Positions 35,396 through 41,896 of a stretch of 53,017 nucleotides of DNA are shown piece after piece (within the stretch, counting starts at the first letter, position 1; every line of letters begins with the position of its first letter). The position numbers and the translations under genes were made by a program. The stretch is taken from the IMG/VR virus record IMGVR_UViG_3300020166_001603, positions 1 to 53,017 of that record; one strand, written 5' to 3'. The notes beneath the pieces are model-generated. The model was not told where the DNA came from. It saw only the letters and a program-made list of their open reading frames with translations, and made no database searches. The DNA is from a virus.

Positions 35396-35704
35396 ATGCG
35401 AAAAGTAACACAACAAATCAAACAAGCCTTTAATAACGGCACATCTTTAAAGGTAGGCAATACACGCACAGACGGGCAAACCGTTTGGCTACATGGCAAC
35501 GCGATTGTCAAGCGTGACCCTGACGGGTTGGTGCGTTGGTCGCTTGCAGGATGGAACACGCCCACCACACGCGAACGCGTCAATGGTATAGCGAATGCAG
35601 ATGTTTGCCAATTCAAATTCGAGCCTGTACTAAATGGTCAAGTGATTGACTCATCCGATTGGTTCGCATCGCCTAATAAGTTGCCCGATCCTCTAGTATT
35701 CTAA
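35396..35704 (+). CDS. Hypothetical basic protein ending in LPDPLVF
   Basis: 102 aa. Basic N-terminus (RKVTQQIKQAFNNGTSLKVG), then beta-type sequence with DGQTVWLHGNAIVKRDPDG and LVRWSLAGWNTPTTRERVNG. It resembles short phage/plasmid proteins of unknown function. Its last codons share TGCCCGATCCTCT with the end of the unrelated gene at 37235, and both genes sit just upstream of a copy of the long repeat. Confidence 0.75.
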   Translation: MRKVTQQIKQAFNNGTSLKVGNTRTDGQTVWLHGNAIVKRDPDGLVRWSLAGWNTPTTRERVNGIANADVCQFKFEPVLNGQVIDSSDWFASPNKLPDPLVF

Positions 35705-35730
35705 GCTCTCACATAGTTGACCTATACAAC

Positions 35731-35752
35731 AGCCCACTATGTGGGCTTTTTT
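35731..35752 (+). terminator. Terminator GCCCAC-TAT-GTGGGC
   Basis: Six pairs plus T6. An upstream CACATAG can instead pair with CTATGTG, so two competing hairpins are possible. The same unit is found at 38532. Confidence 0.85.
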
Positions 35753-35760
35753 GTGTCCTA

Positions 35761-35985
35761 TCCTGCCATAGCATTGTGCAGTCGGTCTTGTCGTAAGTTC
35801 TTGAATGCCAACAACTTAGGGAAAAAATCCCTGGGCGGTTTTCCGTAACTCGTTGAACGGCAACGACTTACAACAGAATCGATACAGATTCCGTGCCAAC
35901 TTCGCAACAAAATCGCAACAGGATTGTGCAAAAACATAGTTGAAAGGTAAGTGAGAAAAAGCTTGTGTTTTGCCGTTTTGTCTGA
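35761..35985 (+). repeat. Long intergenic repeat, copy R1
   Basis: Shares long near-identical stretches with 37427-37605 and 38561-38770. Order: palindromic arm around CTTGAATGCCAACAACTTA, core GGGAAAAAATCCCTGGGC with GGTTTTCC, second arm GTAACTCGTTG-AACGG-CAACGACTTAC, then a unique-looking 100-base tail ending AGTGAGAAAAAG, then a promoter. Confidence 0.9.
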
Positions 35986-35991
35986 TACATT
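35963..35991 (+). promoter_or_regulatory. Leaderless promoter for 35998
   Basis: TTGTGT, 17 bases, TACATT, GTATAT, ATG: six bases between -10 and start codon. Confidence 0.7.
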
Positions 35992-35997
35992 GTATAT

Positions 35998-36228
35998 ATG
36001 ATTAAGAATAATAAAGTTGAAGAAATAAAACAAGAATTGAATTTGGATCTCGACCTTGGCTTGGCATTGGCTGAAGCTGAAGGCAACTTGAACCACTTGG
36101 CTCGTGAGTCAAATTTATCCGATTGGAAAGGTACAATCACGCAAGGCATAACAATTCTTGACGCGTTGAACGCAGTACAAAAGGCAAGAAAAGCTTTCCA
36201 AGAAATAAAGCAAAATAAATCAAAATAA
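35998..36228 (+). CDS. Small helical protein, family A (paralog of 39326)
   Basis: 76 aa. DLDLGLALAEAEGNLNHLAR and ITILDALNAVQKARKAFQEI align with IDFGTALAQLEGSIDFL and ERIKEIRKLFKEI of the gene at 39326. All-helical. Unknown function. Confidence 0.75.
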   Translation: MIKNNKVEEIKQELNLDLDLGLALAEAEGNLNHLARESNLSDWKGTITQGITILDALNAVQKARKAFQEIKQNKSK

Positions 36229-36231
36229 AGT

Positions 36232-36260
36232 TTGCAATTACGCCCGAACTATGTTACCTT
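36232..36260 (+). promoter_or_regulatory. Weak promoter for 36299
   Basis: TTGCAA, 17 bases, TACCTT, then the shared A-rich leader ATAAATTAAATAATAACAAT. Confidence 0.45.
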
Positions 36261-36298
36261 TAGGTATAGAATAAATTAAATAATAACAATAAAATAAT

Positions 36299-36484
36299 AT
36301 GAATTCATCATCAATAAAATTCCGTATCAGAGAAACTGAAACAGACATCCGTAACGCTACCGATTCCTTAGAAATCGCCCGACTTGAGAAAGATCTCAAA
36401 GAGTGGAAGCTCCATTTACACAACGCTCAAATGATCGAGCTTGAGGAAAGAGTTGGTTTTAGATCAATGGAGCGAAACGCTTAA
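36299..36484 (+). CDS. 61-aa helical protein
   Basis: Charged heptad-like sequence (IRETETDIRNATDSLEIARL, KDLKEWKLHLHNAQMIELEE), probably one coiled coil. Preceded by an A/T-only leader without Shine-Dalgarno. Not recognised. Confidence 0.6.
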   Translation: MNSSSIKFRIRETETDIRNATDSLEIARLEKDLKEWKLHLHNAQMIELEERVGFRSMERNA

Positions 36485-36504
36485 TCTTTAATAAATTAAA
36501 TAAT

Positions 36505-36693
36505 ATGAATAAAATACAAGTTAGAATAAAAGAATGGTCAACCCATACTTCAGTAAAAATCTTCGATCAAGGCATCGACTCAAACGGCAACGATCGCCCA
36601 AGGGTTCGGACTGCATCAAGTCAATCGCATCTTGATAAGATCATGCGAGACGAAGGTCTCAATCAATTCCGTTTTAATGTTGTCTTTCAATAA
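36505..36693 (+). CDS. 62-aa hypothetical protein
   Basis: MNKIQVRIKEWSTHTSVKIF then RPRVRTASSQSHLDKIMRDE; mixed alpha/beta. Cotranscribed with 36299 (20-base gap, leader AATAAATTAAATAAT). Confidence 0.6.
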   Translation: MNKIQVRIKEWSTHTSVKIFDQGIDSNGNDRPRVRTASSQSHLDKIMRDEGLNQFRFNVVFQ

Positions 36694-36718
36694 TAAGAAA
36701 AAAAAAGTAAAATAAAGT

Positions 36719-36747
36719 TTGACTTTCAACCAAAACTAGATTAAATT
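36719..36747 (+). promoter_or_regulatory. Leaderless promoter for 36754
   Basis: TTGACT, 17 bases, TAAATT, GTATAT, ATG. Confidence 0.75.
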
Positions 36748-36753
36748 GTATAT

Positions 36754-37026
36754 ATGATAAAGAATAAAACATTCGTAGCAAGCGTTCATGTCTCTTCCCT
36801 CGATGGCGAAGCAATTTCCTTATGGAATAGCAATACCAAGTCATACATCGACATAGACAAGACACATCACGCAATCACTATAGAAGCTGAAGACAAGCAC
36901 GAAGTAAGGCGAAAAGTTGCTCGCATGATTCGCACGCTTCAACCAAAGTTGCAATTTCAAACAAGCATCCAACGCAAAGATGGCGATAATGCTCAATACT
37001 ACATCCAACAAATTTGGGAAAAATAA
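36754..37026 (+). CDS. 90-aa hypothetical protein
   Basis: Alternating strand and helix pattern (TFVASVHVSSLDGEAISLWN, SYIDIDKTHHAITIEAEDKH, then EVRRKVARMIRTLQPKLQFQ). It ends YYIQQIWEK. No family recognised. Confidence 0.65.
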   Translation: MIKNKTFVASVHVSSLDGEAISLWNSNTKSYIDIDKTHHAITIEAEDKHEVRRKVARMIRTLQPKLQFQTSIQRKDGDNAQYYIQQIWEK

Positions 37027-37074
37027 ATTATCTTTTTTCTTGCGTAAAACTTAAAAAACTGCTTTAATAATAAA

Positions 37075-37230
37075 ATGATAAATGTACATCCTAACCCTAA
37101 CTTTGCTAATTGGTTCAATGTTGTCTTTAATGGCAAATTAATTGATGGAGCGAAATCTCACGCTAAAGCCTTGCGAATCGCAAAAAGATTAAGTGCTAAA
37201 ACAAAAGCCCCGATTCTCTCAAGTAAATAA
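37075..37230 (+). CDS. 51-aa basic protein
   Basis: MINVHPNPNFANWFNVVFNG, then KLIDGAKSHAKALRIAKRLS. The pattern resembles small phage DUF2188-like or strand-helix proteins with an AKALRIAKRL helix. The stop is four bases before the next ATG. Confidence 0.6.
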   Translation: MINVHPNPNFANWFNVVFNGKLIDGAKSHAKALRIAKRLSAKTKAPILSSK

Positions 37231-37234
37231 AATT

Positions 37235-37420
37235 ATGAACGAAAAACAAAAATTGCAAAAAATAATTGACGATCACGCCGAGCCTGCGAAAAATGGGTCT
37301 ATTCTATCAAGAATGTATGTTATGAACGCACAAATAGAACTTGATAAGATAGCTCAAAATGAGCTTGCCGACTATGTAGCTCATACCCCACTGCCCGATC
37401 CTCTCATCTTAGTTGACTAA
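37235..37420 (+). CDS. Small helical protein, family B (paralog of 39568)
   Basis: 61 aa. YVMNAQIELDKI matches IVMNAQMQLDEI in the gene at 39568, with a similar N-terminal helix (KLQKIIDDHAEPA versus KELTDLIANHQPQA). Its LPDPL tail is shared with 35396. Confidence 0.7.
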   Translation: MNEKQKLQKIIDDHAEPAKNGSILSRMYVMNAQIELDKIAQNELADYVAHTPLPDPLILVD

Positions 37421-37426
37421 TAAGTT

Positions 37427-37605
37427 TTCGTAAGTAACTGAATACCAACGACTTAGGGAAAAAATCCCTGGGCGGTTTTCCGTAACTCGTTGAACGGCAA
37501 CGACTTACAACAGAATCGATACAGATTCCGTGCCAACTTCGTAACAAAATCGCAGTCGAATCGTGCAAAAAGATAGTTGAAAGGTAAGTGAGAAAAAGCT
37601 TGTGT
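37427..37605 (+). repeat. Long intergenic repeat, copy R2
   Basis: Same order as R1 but without the upstream GCCCAC terminator. Differs from R1 mainly in the segment after AACAAAATCGCA. Confidence 0.9.
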
Positions 37606-37628
37606 CTTGCCGGCTTTTCCTTTATGTT
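37600..37628 (+). promoter_or_regulatory. Leaderless promoter for 37635
   Basis: TTGTGT, 17 bases, TATGTT, GTATAT, ATG. Confidence 0.7.
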
Positions 37629-37634
37629 GTATAT

Positions 37635-37814
37635 ATGGACAAAGGAATTACACTTCTCAAAAAAGTTAAAGCCGATATCTTCTTTCATCAAGAAGTTATC
37701 AGAAACGAGAGCGATCCGGCAATTGTTGCAATCTCCAAAGACTTACTACGACAAAATCAAGATTGGCTTGCAGAATGGGATTTACAGGATAAAGTTGCAA
37801 TGCAAAATAACTAA
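37635..37814 (+). CDS. 59-aa hypothetical protein
   Basis: The start at 37635 is set by the promoter geometry; an earlier in-frame start at 37602 would lie inside the promoter. Sequence MDKGITLLKKVKADIFFHQE ... QDWLAEWDLQDK, helical. Unknown. Confidence 0.65.
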   Translation: MDKGITLLKKVKADIFFHQEVIRNESDPAIVAISKDLLRQNQDWLAEWDLQDKVAMQNN

Positions 37815-37891
37815 AAATAAAGCTTGACCTTTATAAAAAATACTATACTCTCTTACTTATAACATTAATAATAAATAACAAAATAAATAAA

Positions 37892-38500
37892 ATGAAAATT
37901 GCTAAAACTCAAATGAATCGAATCTCTCAATTTGCAACAAACTCAAGCCCTCGCAGTAAAACAGGACATGGTAAAAGTTTGGAGATGTTCCTCGCTGATC
38001 ACTTCGACTTTCCCGAATATGATCAATACAAGTCCAAGGTTGACTTTCCAAAAGAGATCGTTGCACAGGGAAATGTTCCATCTGATTGGGTTGCAGATTG
38101 GGAAGTAAAATACTACAACATTAAATCTTCTGTTATAATGCTTGGCGACCTTGAAAGAAAAATGCAATGCCTTAAAGATGGCTTGGTTATAGTGATTGGG
38201 CTTTACGATGGAACGCCCGACAATCTTGTAGATATTAAATTTATCAAAATCAAAGCTGATAATTCTTTACTAAAACATTTTAACACTTGGAAGAAAGCCT
38301 CTGAATTCGTTAAAGACAGAGATAACACAATAGAAGAAACTCGCCAATTCGTCAAAAATATAAATGCAAAGATCAAAAGCAAATTCTTTGTGAGTAATAC
38401 CTCCATGCAAAACAGATGGAGCACTTCAAAAGGAATAATGAGAGGCGAAGCTCGTCAAGTCTCTTTGTCTATCTCATCCAAGAACTTAATGAAAATATAA
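37892..38500 (+). CDS. Hypothetical protein with possible PD-(D/E)xK nuclease core
   Basis: 202 aa. SDWVADWEVKYYNIKSS followed by VIMLGDLERKM has the shape of a PD-(D/E)xK core (hydrophobic strand with D, then ExK). The N-terminus is basic with GHGKSLEMFLADHFDFPEYD. This might be a nuclease or a restriction-endonuclease-like protein; the strands beyond the core are unclear. A TTGACC about 65 bases upstream has only a poorly spaced -10 (TATACT at 14 bases). A terminator follows at 38532. Confidence 0.7.
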   Translation: MKIAKTQMNRISQFATNSSPRSKTGHGKSLEMFLADHFDFPEYDQYKSKVDFPKEIVAQGNVPSDWVADWEVKYYNIKSSVIMLGDLERKMQCLKDGLVIVIGLYDGTPDNLVDIKFIKIKADNSLLKHFNTWKKASEFVKDRDNTIEETRQFVKNINAKIKSKFFVSNTSMQNRWSTSKGIMRGEARQVSLSISSKNLMKI

Positions 38501-38531
38501 CTTAAACTCCCACATAGTTAACCTATGCAAT

Positions 38532-38553
38532 AGCCCACTATGTGGGCTTTTTT
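38532..38553 (+). terminator. Terminator with competing upstream arm
   Basis: GCCCAC-TAT-GTGGGC plus T6, as at 35731. CCCACATAG starting at about 38509 can alternatively pair with CTATGTGGG (9 pairs). Confidence 0.85.
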
Positions 38554-38560
38554 GTGCCCT

Positions 38561-38770
38561 ATCCTGCCGTAGGATTGTGCAGTCAGTTATCTCGTAAGGT
38601 CTTGAACATCAACGACTTAGGGAAAAAATCCCTGGGCGGTTTTCCGCAACTCGTTGAATAGCAACGACTTACAACAGAATTGATACAGATTCCGTGCCAA
38701 CTTCGCAACAAAATCGCAACAGGATTGTGCAAAAAGATAGTTGAAAGGTAAGTGAGAAAAAGTTTGCGTT
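38561..38770 (+). repeat. Long intergenic repeat, copy R3
   Basis: Third copy of the R1/R2 repeat with the same terminator ahead and a promoter behind. Confidence 0.9.
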
Positions 38771-38792
38771 TTGCTTGGTTATGCCTTATGTT
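38764..38792 (+). promoter_or_regulatory. Leaderless promoter for 38798
   Basis: TTGCGT, 17 bases, TATGTT, five bases, ATG. Confidence 0.7.
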
Positions 38793-38797
38793 TAAGT

Positions 38798-39295
38798 ATG
38801 ATTAAAAATAAAACAAAAGCTTTTGTCTTCGACTTTGATGATACTTTAGCATTCACAGATGCAAAGGTTCATGTCATGAGTGAACAAAATGAATGCGTTG
38901 CAAGCTTAACTCCTCAAGGGTTTAATGACGCAAAGCTAAAAGATGGTCAATGGTTCGACTTCTCAGACTTTGACAAATCAAGTTTTATTCTTAACGGAAC
39001 ACCAACAAAATTAATAGACTTGGCGAAAGATGTTTTCAACGAAGGTCATTCTGTTTTCATCTTAACGGCAAGAACAAGCTCTGCATCTTCTGCAATAGCT
39101 GAATTCTTGGGTCATAACTTCATCACTGCAAAAGAAATTCATTGCGTTGGATCTCAAGGCTCAGACATCGCAAAGTCAAAAAGAAAAGTTTTACTATCAA
39201 TAATTGAAAACTTCGATAAAATTTGGTTCTTCGATGATGACGAAAGAAATATTCAATTAGCAAAAGATTTACCACTTACTGCAAAAAAAGTTTGA
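38798..39295 (+). CDS. HAD-superfamily phosphatase
   Basis: 165 aa from ATG 38798. Motif I FVFDFDDTLAFTDAK (DxDxT), motif II VFILTARTSSASSAIAEF, and motif IV WFFDDDERNIQLAKDL. Compact cap-less layout, as in phage nucleotide or polynucleotide phosphatases of the HAD class; a role in nucleotide metabolism or end repair fits, but the substrate cannot be told. Its stop codon overlaps the next -35 region. Confidence 0.85.
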   Translation: MIKNKTKAFVFDFDDTLAFTDAKVHVMSEQNECVASLTPQGFNDAKLKDGQWFDFSDFDKSSFILNGTPTKLIDLAKDVFNEGHSVFILTARTSSASSAIAEFLGHNFITAKEIHCVGSQGSDIAKSKRKVLLSIIENFDKIWFFDDDERNIQLAKDLPLTAKKV

Positions 39296-39320
39296 CACAA
39301 TCCATTAAATACATTAGATT
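39292..39320 (+). promoter_or_regulatory. Leaderless promoter for 39326
   Basis: TTGACA, 17 bases, TAGATT, five bases, ATG. Confidence 0.75.
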
Positions 39321-39325
39321 AAGAT

Positions 39326-39529
39326 ATGATTAAAACAAAAGAACAACTCTGTAACGAAATCGATTTCGGTACTGCTCTAGCACAACTTGAAGGATCGATT
39401 GATTTTCTCAACTACATGGCACAAGAAAAATCAGATGCTCCTCGGACTCTAACTGAAAAAATGACTATCGAGGGAATGCTCGAACGCATCAAAGAAATCC
39501 GTAAACTTTTTAAAGAAATTAAAAAATAA
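39326..39529 (+). CDS. Small helical protein, family A (paralog of 35998)
   Basis: 67 aa, see 35998. Ends in KEIRKLFKEIKK. Confidence 0.75.
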   Translation: MIKTKEQLCNEIDFGTALAQLEGSIDFLNYMAQEKSDAPRTLTEKMTIEGMLERIKEIRKLFKEIKK

Positions 39530-39531
39530 GT

Positions 39532-39558
39532 TTGACACAACAACCTAAGACCTATAAT
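39532..39558 (+). promoter_or_regulatory. Promoter for 39568
   Basis: TTGACA then TATAAT at 15 bases (or TAATAT at 17). It lies directly behind the previous stop codon. Confidence 0.6.
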
Positions 39559-39567
39559 ATCAATACT

Positions 39568-39735
39568 ATGAATAAAATAAAAGAACTCACCGATTTAATC
39601 GCAAACCACCAACCACAAGCAGACGCAGGGCATACAGGCTCTAAGCAAATAGTCATGAATGCTCAAATGCAACTTGACGAGATCGAATCGAATGCAAAAG
39701 CCCAAATGCTTTTAATCTCACTTTTTGCTTGTTAA
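39568..39735 (+). CDS. Small helical protein, family B (paralog of 37235)
   Basis: 55 aa from ATG 39568, chosen because the upstream in-frame TTG is itself the -35 box. See 37235 for the shared VMNAQ motif. Confidence 0.65.
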   Translation: MNKIKELTDLIANHQPQADAGHTGSKQIVMNAQMQLDEIESNAKAQMLLISLFAC

Positions 39736-39738
39736 GGC

Positions 39739-39767
39739 TTGACTCAATCAATTAAAACAACTAGAAT
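39739..39767 (+). promoter_or_regulatory. Leaderless promoter for 39774
   Basis: TTGACT, 17 bases, TAGAAT, six bases, ATG. Confidence 0.75.
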
Positions 39768-39773
39768 ACAATT

Positions 39774-40082
39774 ATGACAGAACTCGAAAGAATCGAATCA
39801 ATACGCAACGCAGTTGCAAATAATAACGCACAAGTCTCGGCTTCTCTTGCTCTTCAAATTGAAGACTTGAAAGCTGAAAAGTTAGCTGAAGACTTAATCC
39901 TTGAACATGGTTTACTTGATGTATCAAAGCGAGAAATCACAGACGAGGTTTCAGAATTGGCATCTAGTCACGACAAGGCAGACGATGAAGACGACTTCGA
40001 CAATGATGAAAACTTGCGAGATATGCAAGTAGTTAGCCCATTAATGAGGGAAATCTTTGAAGACAATAAGTCAATCGCATAA
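39774..40082 (+). CDS. Acidic helical protein
   Basis: 102 aa, strongly acidic C-terminal half (DKADDEDDFDNDENLRDMQV), which could mimic DNA or bind a basic partner. Last clear rightward gene. An 18-codon ORF follows (40101-40157, MVVGGLIGLFRALTDNTD) and may or may not be translated. Confidence 0.65.
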   Translation: MTELERIESIRNAVANNNAQVSASLALQIEDLKAEKLAEDLILEHGLLDVSKREITDEVSELASSHDKADDEDDFDNDENLRDMQVVSPLMREIFEDNKSIA

Positions 40083-40220
40083 GTGGATATACTAACAATT
40101 ATGGTCGTAGGAGGATTAATAGGTTTATTCAGAGCGTTGACTGATAACACAGATTAAGCACATGATGTTTTAGTGTTTTAGGGGAATAGGTCAATCGCTG
40201 AGTATCGGAGCTTGACTTTT

Positions 40221-40352
40221 CCCCTAACTCATTAATACTCAAAGACTTAGGGCAAAAAGCCCAGGGAGTTTTTTCATAACTCGTTGATACTCAATCACTT
40301 AGGGAAAACTGCCTAGGGCTTTTTATAAAATGTTAATAATCAACGACTTATG
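40221..40352. repeat. Boundary repeat, copy A (convergence point)
   Basis: Two cores in a row (AAAAAGCCCAGGGAGTTTTTT and GGAAAACTGCCTAGGGCTTT) with three palindromic arms of the TAACTCGTTGA / CAACGACTTA type. It lies between the rightward and leftward gene clusters. The rest of 40158-40458 is AT-rich and holds nothing else visible. Confidence 0.85.
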
Positions 40353-40458
40353 TAATTATTGTACTATTCTATTATTTACTGTATTTATATTTGGCTTTTT
40401 TGTATTTGGGGCCCGGAAAACTGTATTTGTATTTAACCTATTTAACTTTTAAGTTTGG

Positions 40459-40614
40459 CTATTCCATTATCAAGCCAATAGTAAAAGGCGAGTGAGTTAT
40501 TGCCTTGCCAAGGTTTGATTCTAGACTTCGGATTACATTGATGATGTAATCGAGGTTGCCAATGATTCCCATTGCTTTTCCGCTCTTTAATACTTGGTAA
40601 GTTCTTTTTTTCAT
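40459..40614 (-). CDS. 51-aa hypothetical protein
   Basis: MKKRTYQVLKSGKAMGIIGN then LDYIINVIRSLESNLGKAIT. The ATG overlaps the stop of the upstream gene (ATGA). Last gene of the 41403-40459 operon. Confidence 0.65.
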   Translation of the reverse strand: MKKRTYQVLKSGKAMGIIGNLDYIINVIRSLESNLGKAITHSPFTIGLIME

Positions 40615-40841
40615 AGTTCGTTGATTACTTCGGTGTTTATCTCTTCAATATTTACAAGTGCATCGTCCCATCTGACTCCGTCAAGAGTTTCCTCATCTGA
40701 CACGACCCTCTTAAAGGTTTCATAGTCTCCGCACTTCTTTGCGGTTACATAATAATATTCATTGTTTTGGATCCATAATGCTATGTTCCAAGTTTCTCGG
40801 TTACTCCATCCGTTATAGCTCATGTCTTTATTGTCTTGCAT
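40611..40841 (-). CDS. Conserved phage protein with YNGWSNRETWN motif
   Basis: 76 aa, or 70 aa from a second ATG at 40823. YNGWSNRETWNIALWIQNNE is a hallmark of a small phage/plasmid family (DUF7249-like, from memory). Function unknown. Confidence 0.8.
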   Translation of the reverse strand: MQDNKDMSYNGWSNRETWNIALWIQNNEYYYVTAKKCGDYETFKRVVSDEETLDGVRWDDALVNIEEINTEVINEL

Positions 40842-40844
40842 AGT

Positions 40845-41045
40845 TTAAAGGTCTTCGTGGTAAATGTAGATTGGGTTGTCGTTATAGGTTAAATGTGCGT
40901 GCTTAACAAATGTATTACTTTCAATGTTCTTTTTAAATGTTGAGTTGGAAATGAACACATCTGTTTGCTCGGTCTTCTTCTTGGCTTTAATAATTATTAC
41001 GCAACCATCGTTGCTTTTGGTAATTAGATGTTTTTTTTCGTTCAT
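40845..41045 (-). CDS. 66-aa hypothetical protein
   Basis: Beta-type sequence (DGCVIIIKAKKKTEQTDVFI, FVKHAHLTYNDNPIYIYHED). Starts right at the previous stop. No family recognised. Confidence 0.65.
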   Translation of the reverse strand: MNEKKHLITKSNDGCVIIIKAKKKTEQTDVFISNSTFKKNIESNTFVKHAHLTYNDNPIYIYHEDL

Positions 41046-41288
41046 TTAGTTGCGATAATGAGATGAGTCTTGCGATTCGGTTAGAGTTTCATAAGCGTGT
41101 GCTTTTTGTGCAATAGCTTTTAATGCTCCACCAATAACATTCAACATTGAAAGCTGATCGTTGTCAAGCATATTCTTGTCGGTCATTGGTTCGATCATGT
41201 TGTCGTGAATGAATGCCATAACTAATTCGTTTGCTTCTAGCGAGTCAACATCCTGAACTTGCAAGTGGTTTGGGTCATTAAGATACAT
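41046..41288 (-). CDS. 80-aa hypothetical helical protein
   Basis: Contains LEANELVMAFIHDNMIEPMT and LSMLNVIGGALKAIAQKAHA. Its start overlaps the 41-aa gene by 11 bases. No family recognised. Confidence 0.65.
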   Translation of the reverse strand: MYLNDPNHLQVQDVDSLEANELVMAFIHDNMIEPMTDKNMLDNDQLSMLNVIGGALKAIAQKAHAYETLTESQDSSHYRN

Positions 41289-41403
41289 AGTTTAATTTTG
41301 TTTTGTGTTTTAGTTTCCTATCAAGAATTTTGTTTTTCATCTTGAAAGGTCGAGCCTTAGTGAAAAGGATTTGATGTCTGAGTTTTATCTTTTTCGCCTT
41401 CAT
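41278..41403 (-). CDS. 41-aa very basic protein, operon leader
   Basis: MKAKKIKLRHQILFTKARPF then KMKNKILDRKLKHKTKLNYV. About a third of residues are Lys/Arg. Support comes from the promoter: ATG lies exactly seven bases after a -10 box as in six other operons. It might bind nucleic acid. Confidence 0.6.
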   Translation of the reverse strand: MKAKKIKLRHQILFTKARPFKMKNKILDRKLKHKTKLNYVS

Positions 41404-41410
41404 AAGTATT

Positions 41411-41438
41411 AGTATGACAGATTTTTTTGTGGTGTCAA
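41411..41438 (-). promoter_or_regulatory. Right-arm leaderless promoter
   Basis: Minus strand: TTGACA, 16 bases, CATACT preceded by CTGT (extended -10), 7 bases to ATG 41403. Confidence 0.8.
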
Positions 41439-41531
41439 GTCTTTTTATGTACCTCTTTTTCTCTCCCCGAAGGGTTGTAGGCGTGTGCTGACGCCTCGTT
41501 GTTCAATGCTTTCGCATCTACAAAAAGAGCA

Positions 41532-41646
41532 GTCCCCTGTGGGCTTTGAACCCACATCTTCAATCGTTACCAATGATCAATTGGTTGCAGACTTAACTAG
41601 TATACTGCGGAATGATTGATGCTCTACCAACTTGAGCTAAGAGGAC
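41532..41646 (-). tRNA. tRNA-like gene with a 43-base insertion in the anticodon loop
   Basis: Acceptor GTCCTCT / AGGGGAC (seven pairs, one G-T), D arm GCTC-AAGTTGGTA-GAGC, T arm GTGGG-TTCAAAG-CCCAC and anticodon stem TCAAT / ATTGA are all present, with a 4-base variable loop AGAT. Between the anticodon stem halves are 50 bases (41565-41614) instead of seven. The extra part can form ACCAAT-TGATC-ATTGGT and GCAG...CTGC hairpins. CCA is not encoded and the base after the acceptor is U. The anticodon cannot be fixed. It has its own promoter 36 bases upstream. Confidence 0.6.
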
Positions 41647-41681
41647 ATAATGATCTGAACTATTAAAGAACTATAAATATA

Positions 41682-41709
41682 AGTATGTCAGAATCTCGAA
41701 CTAAGTCAA
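41682..41709 (-). promoter_or_regulatory. Right-arm promoter for the tRNA-like gene
   Basis: Minus strand: TTGACT, 16 bases, CATACT, preceded by CTGA. Predicted start about 41675; no ATG follows at seven bases, in keeping with an RNA product. Confidence 0.75.
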
Positions 41710-41734
41710 CCCCTAAATGAAAAAAAATAAAAAT

Positions 41735-41820
41735 AGTTGTAAGCTCTTGATGCTCAATGACTTGCGCGAAACCGCCCAGGGCTTTTTGCCCTAACTAGTT
41801 CATAACCAACAGTTTATGAC
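41735..41820. repeat. Boundary repeat, copy B
   Basis: Core GAAACCGCCCAGGGCTTTTT flanked by TTGTAAGCTCTTGATGCTC... and CTAACTAGTTCATAACCAAC arms. It lies between the end of one operon (41897) and the tRNA-like promoter. Confidence 0.8.
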
Positions 41821-41896
41821 ATCTGCATAAATACATAATAAAATATATGCACTAAAGGTTAATAAAATTGATGTAAATAATAATACTTTAATCATA

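Noticed and set aside
35758-36149. Minus-strand ORFs over R1 that share a long stretch of protein with an ORF at 37404-37691
   Set aside because: The similarity is the translated DNA repeat itself. The frames run across promoters of plus-strand genes and have no start signals.
40101-40157. 18-codon ORF after the acidic protein
   Set aside because: Too short and without a matching promoter spacing; mentioned but not called.
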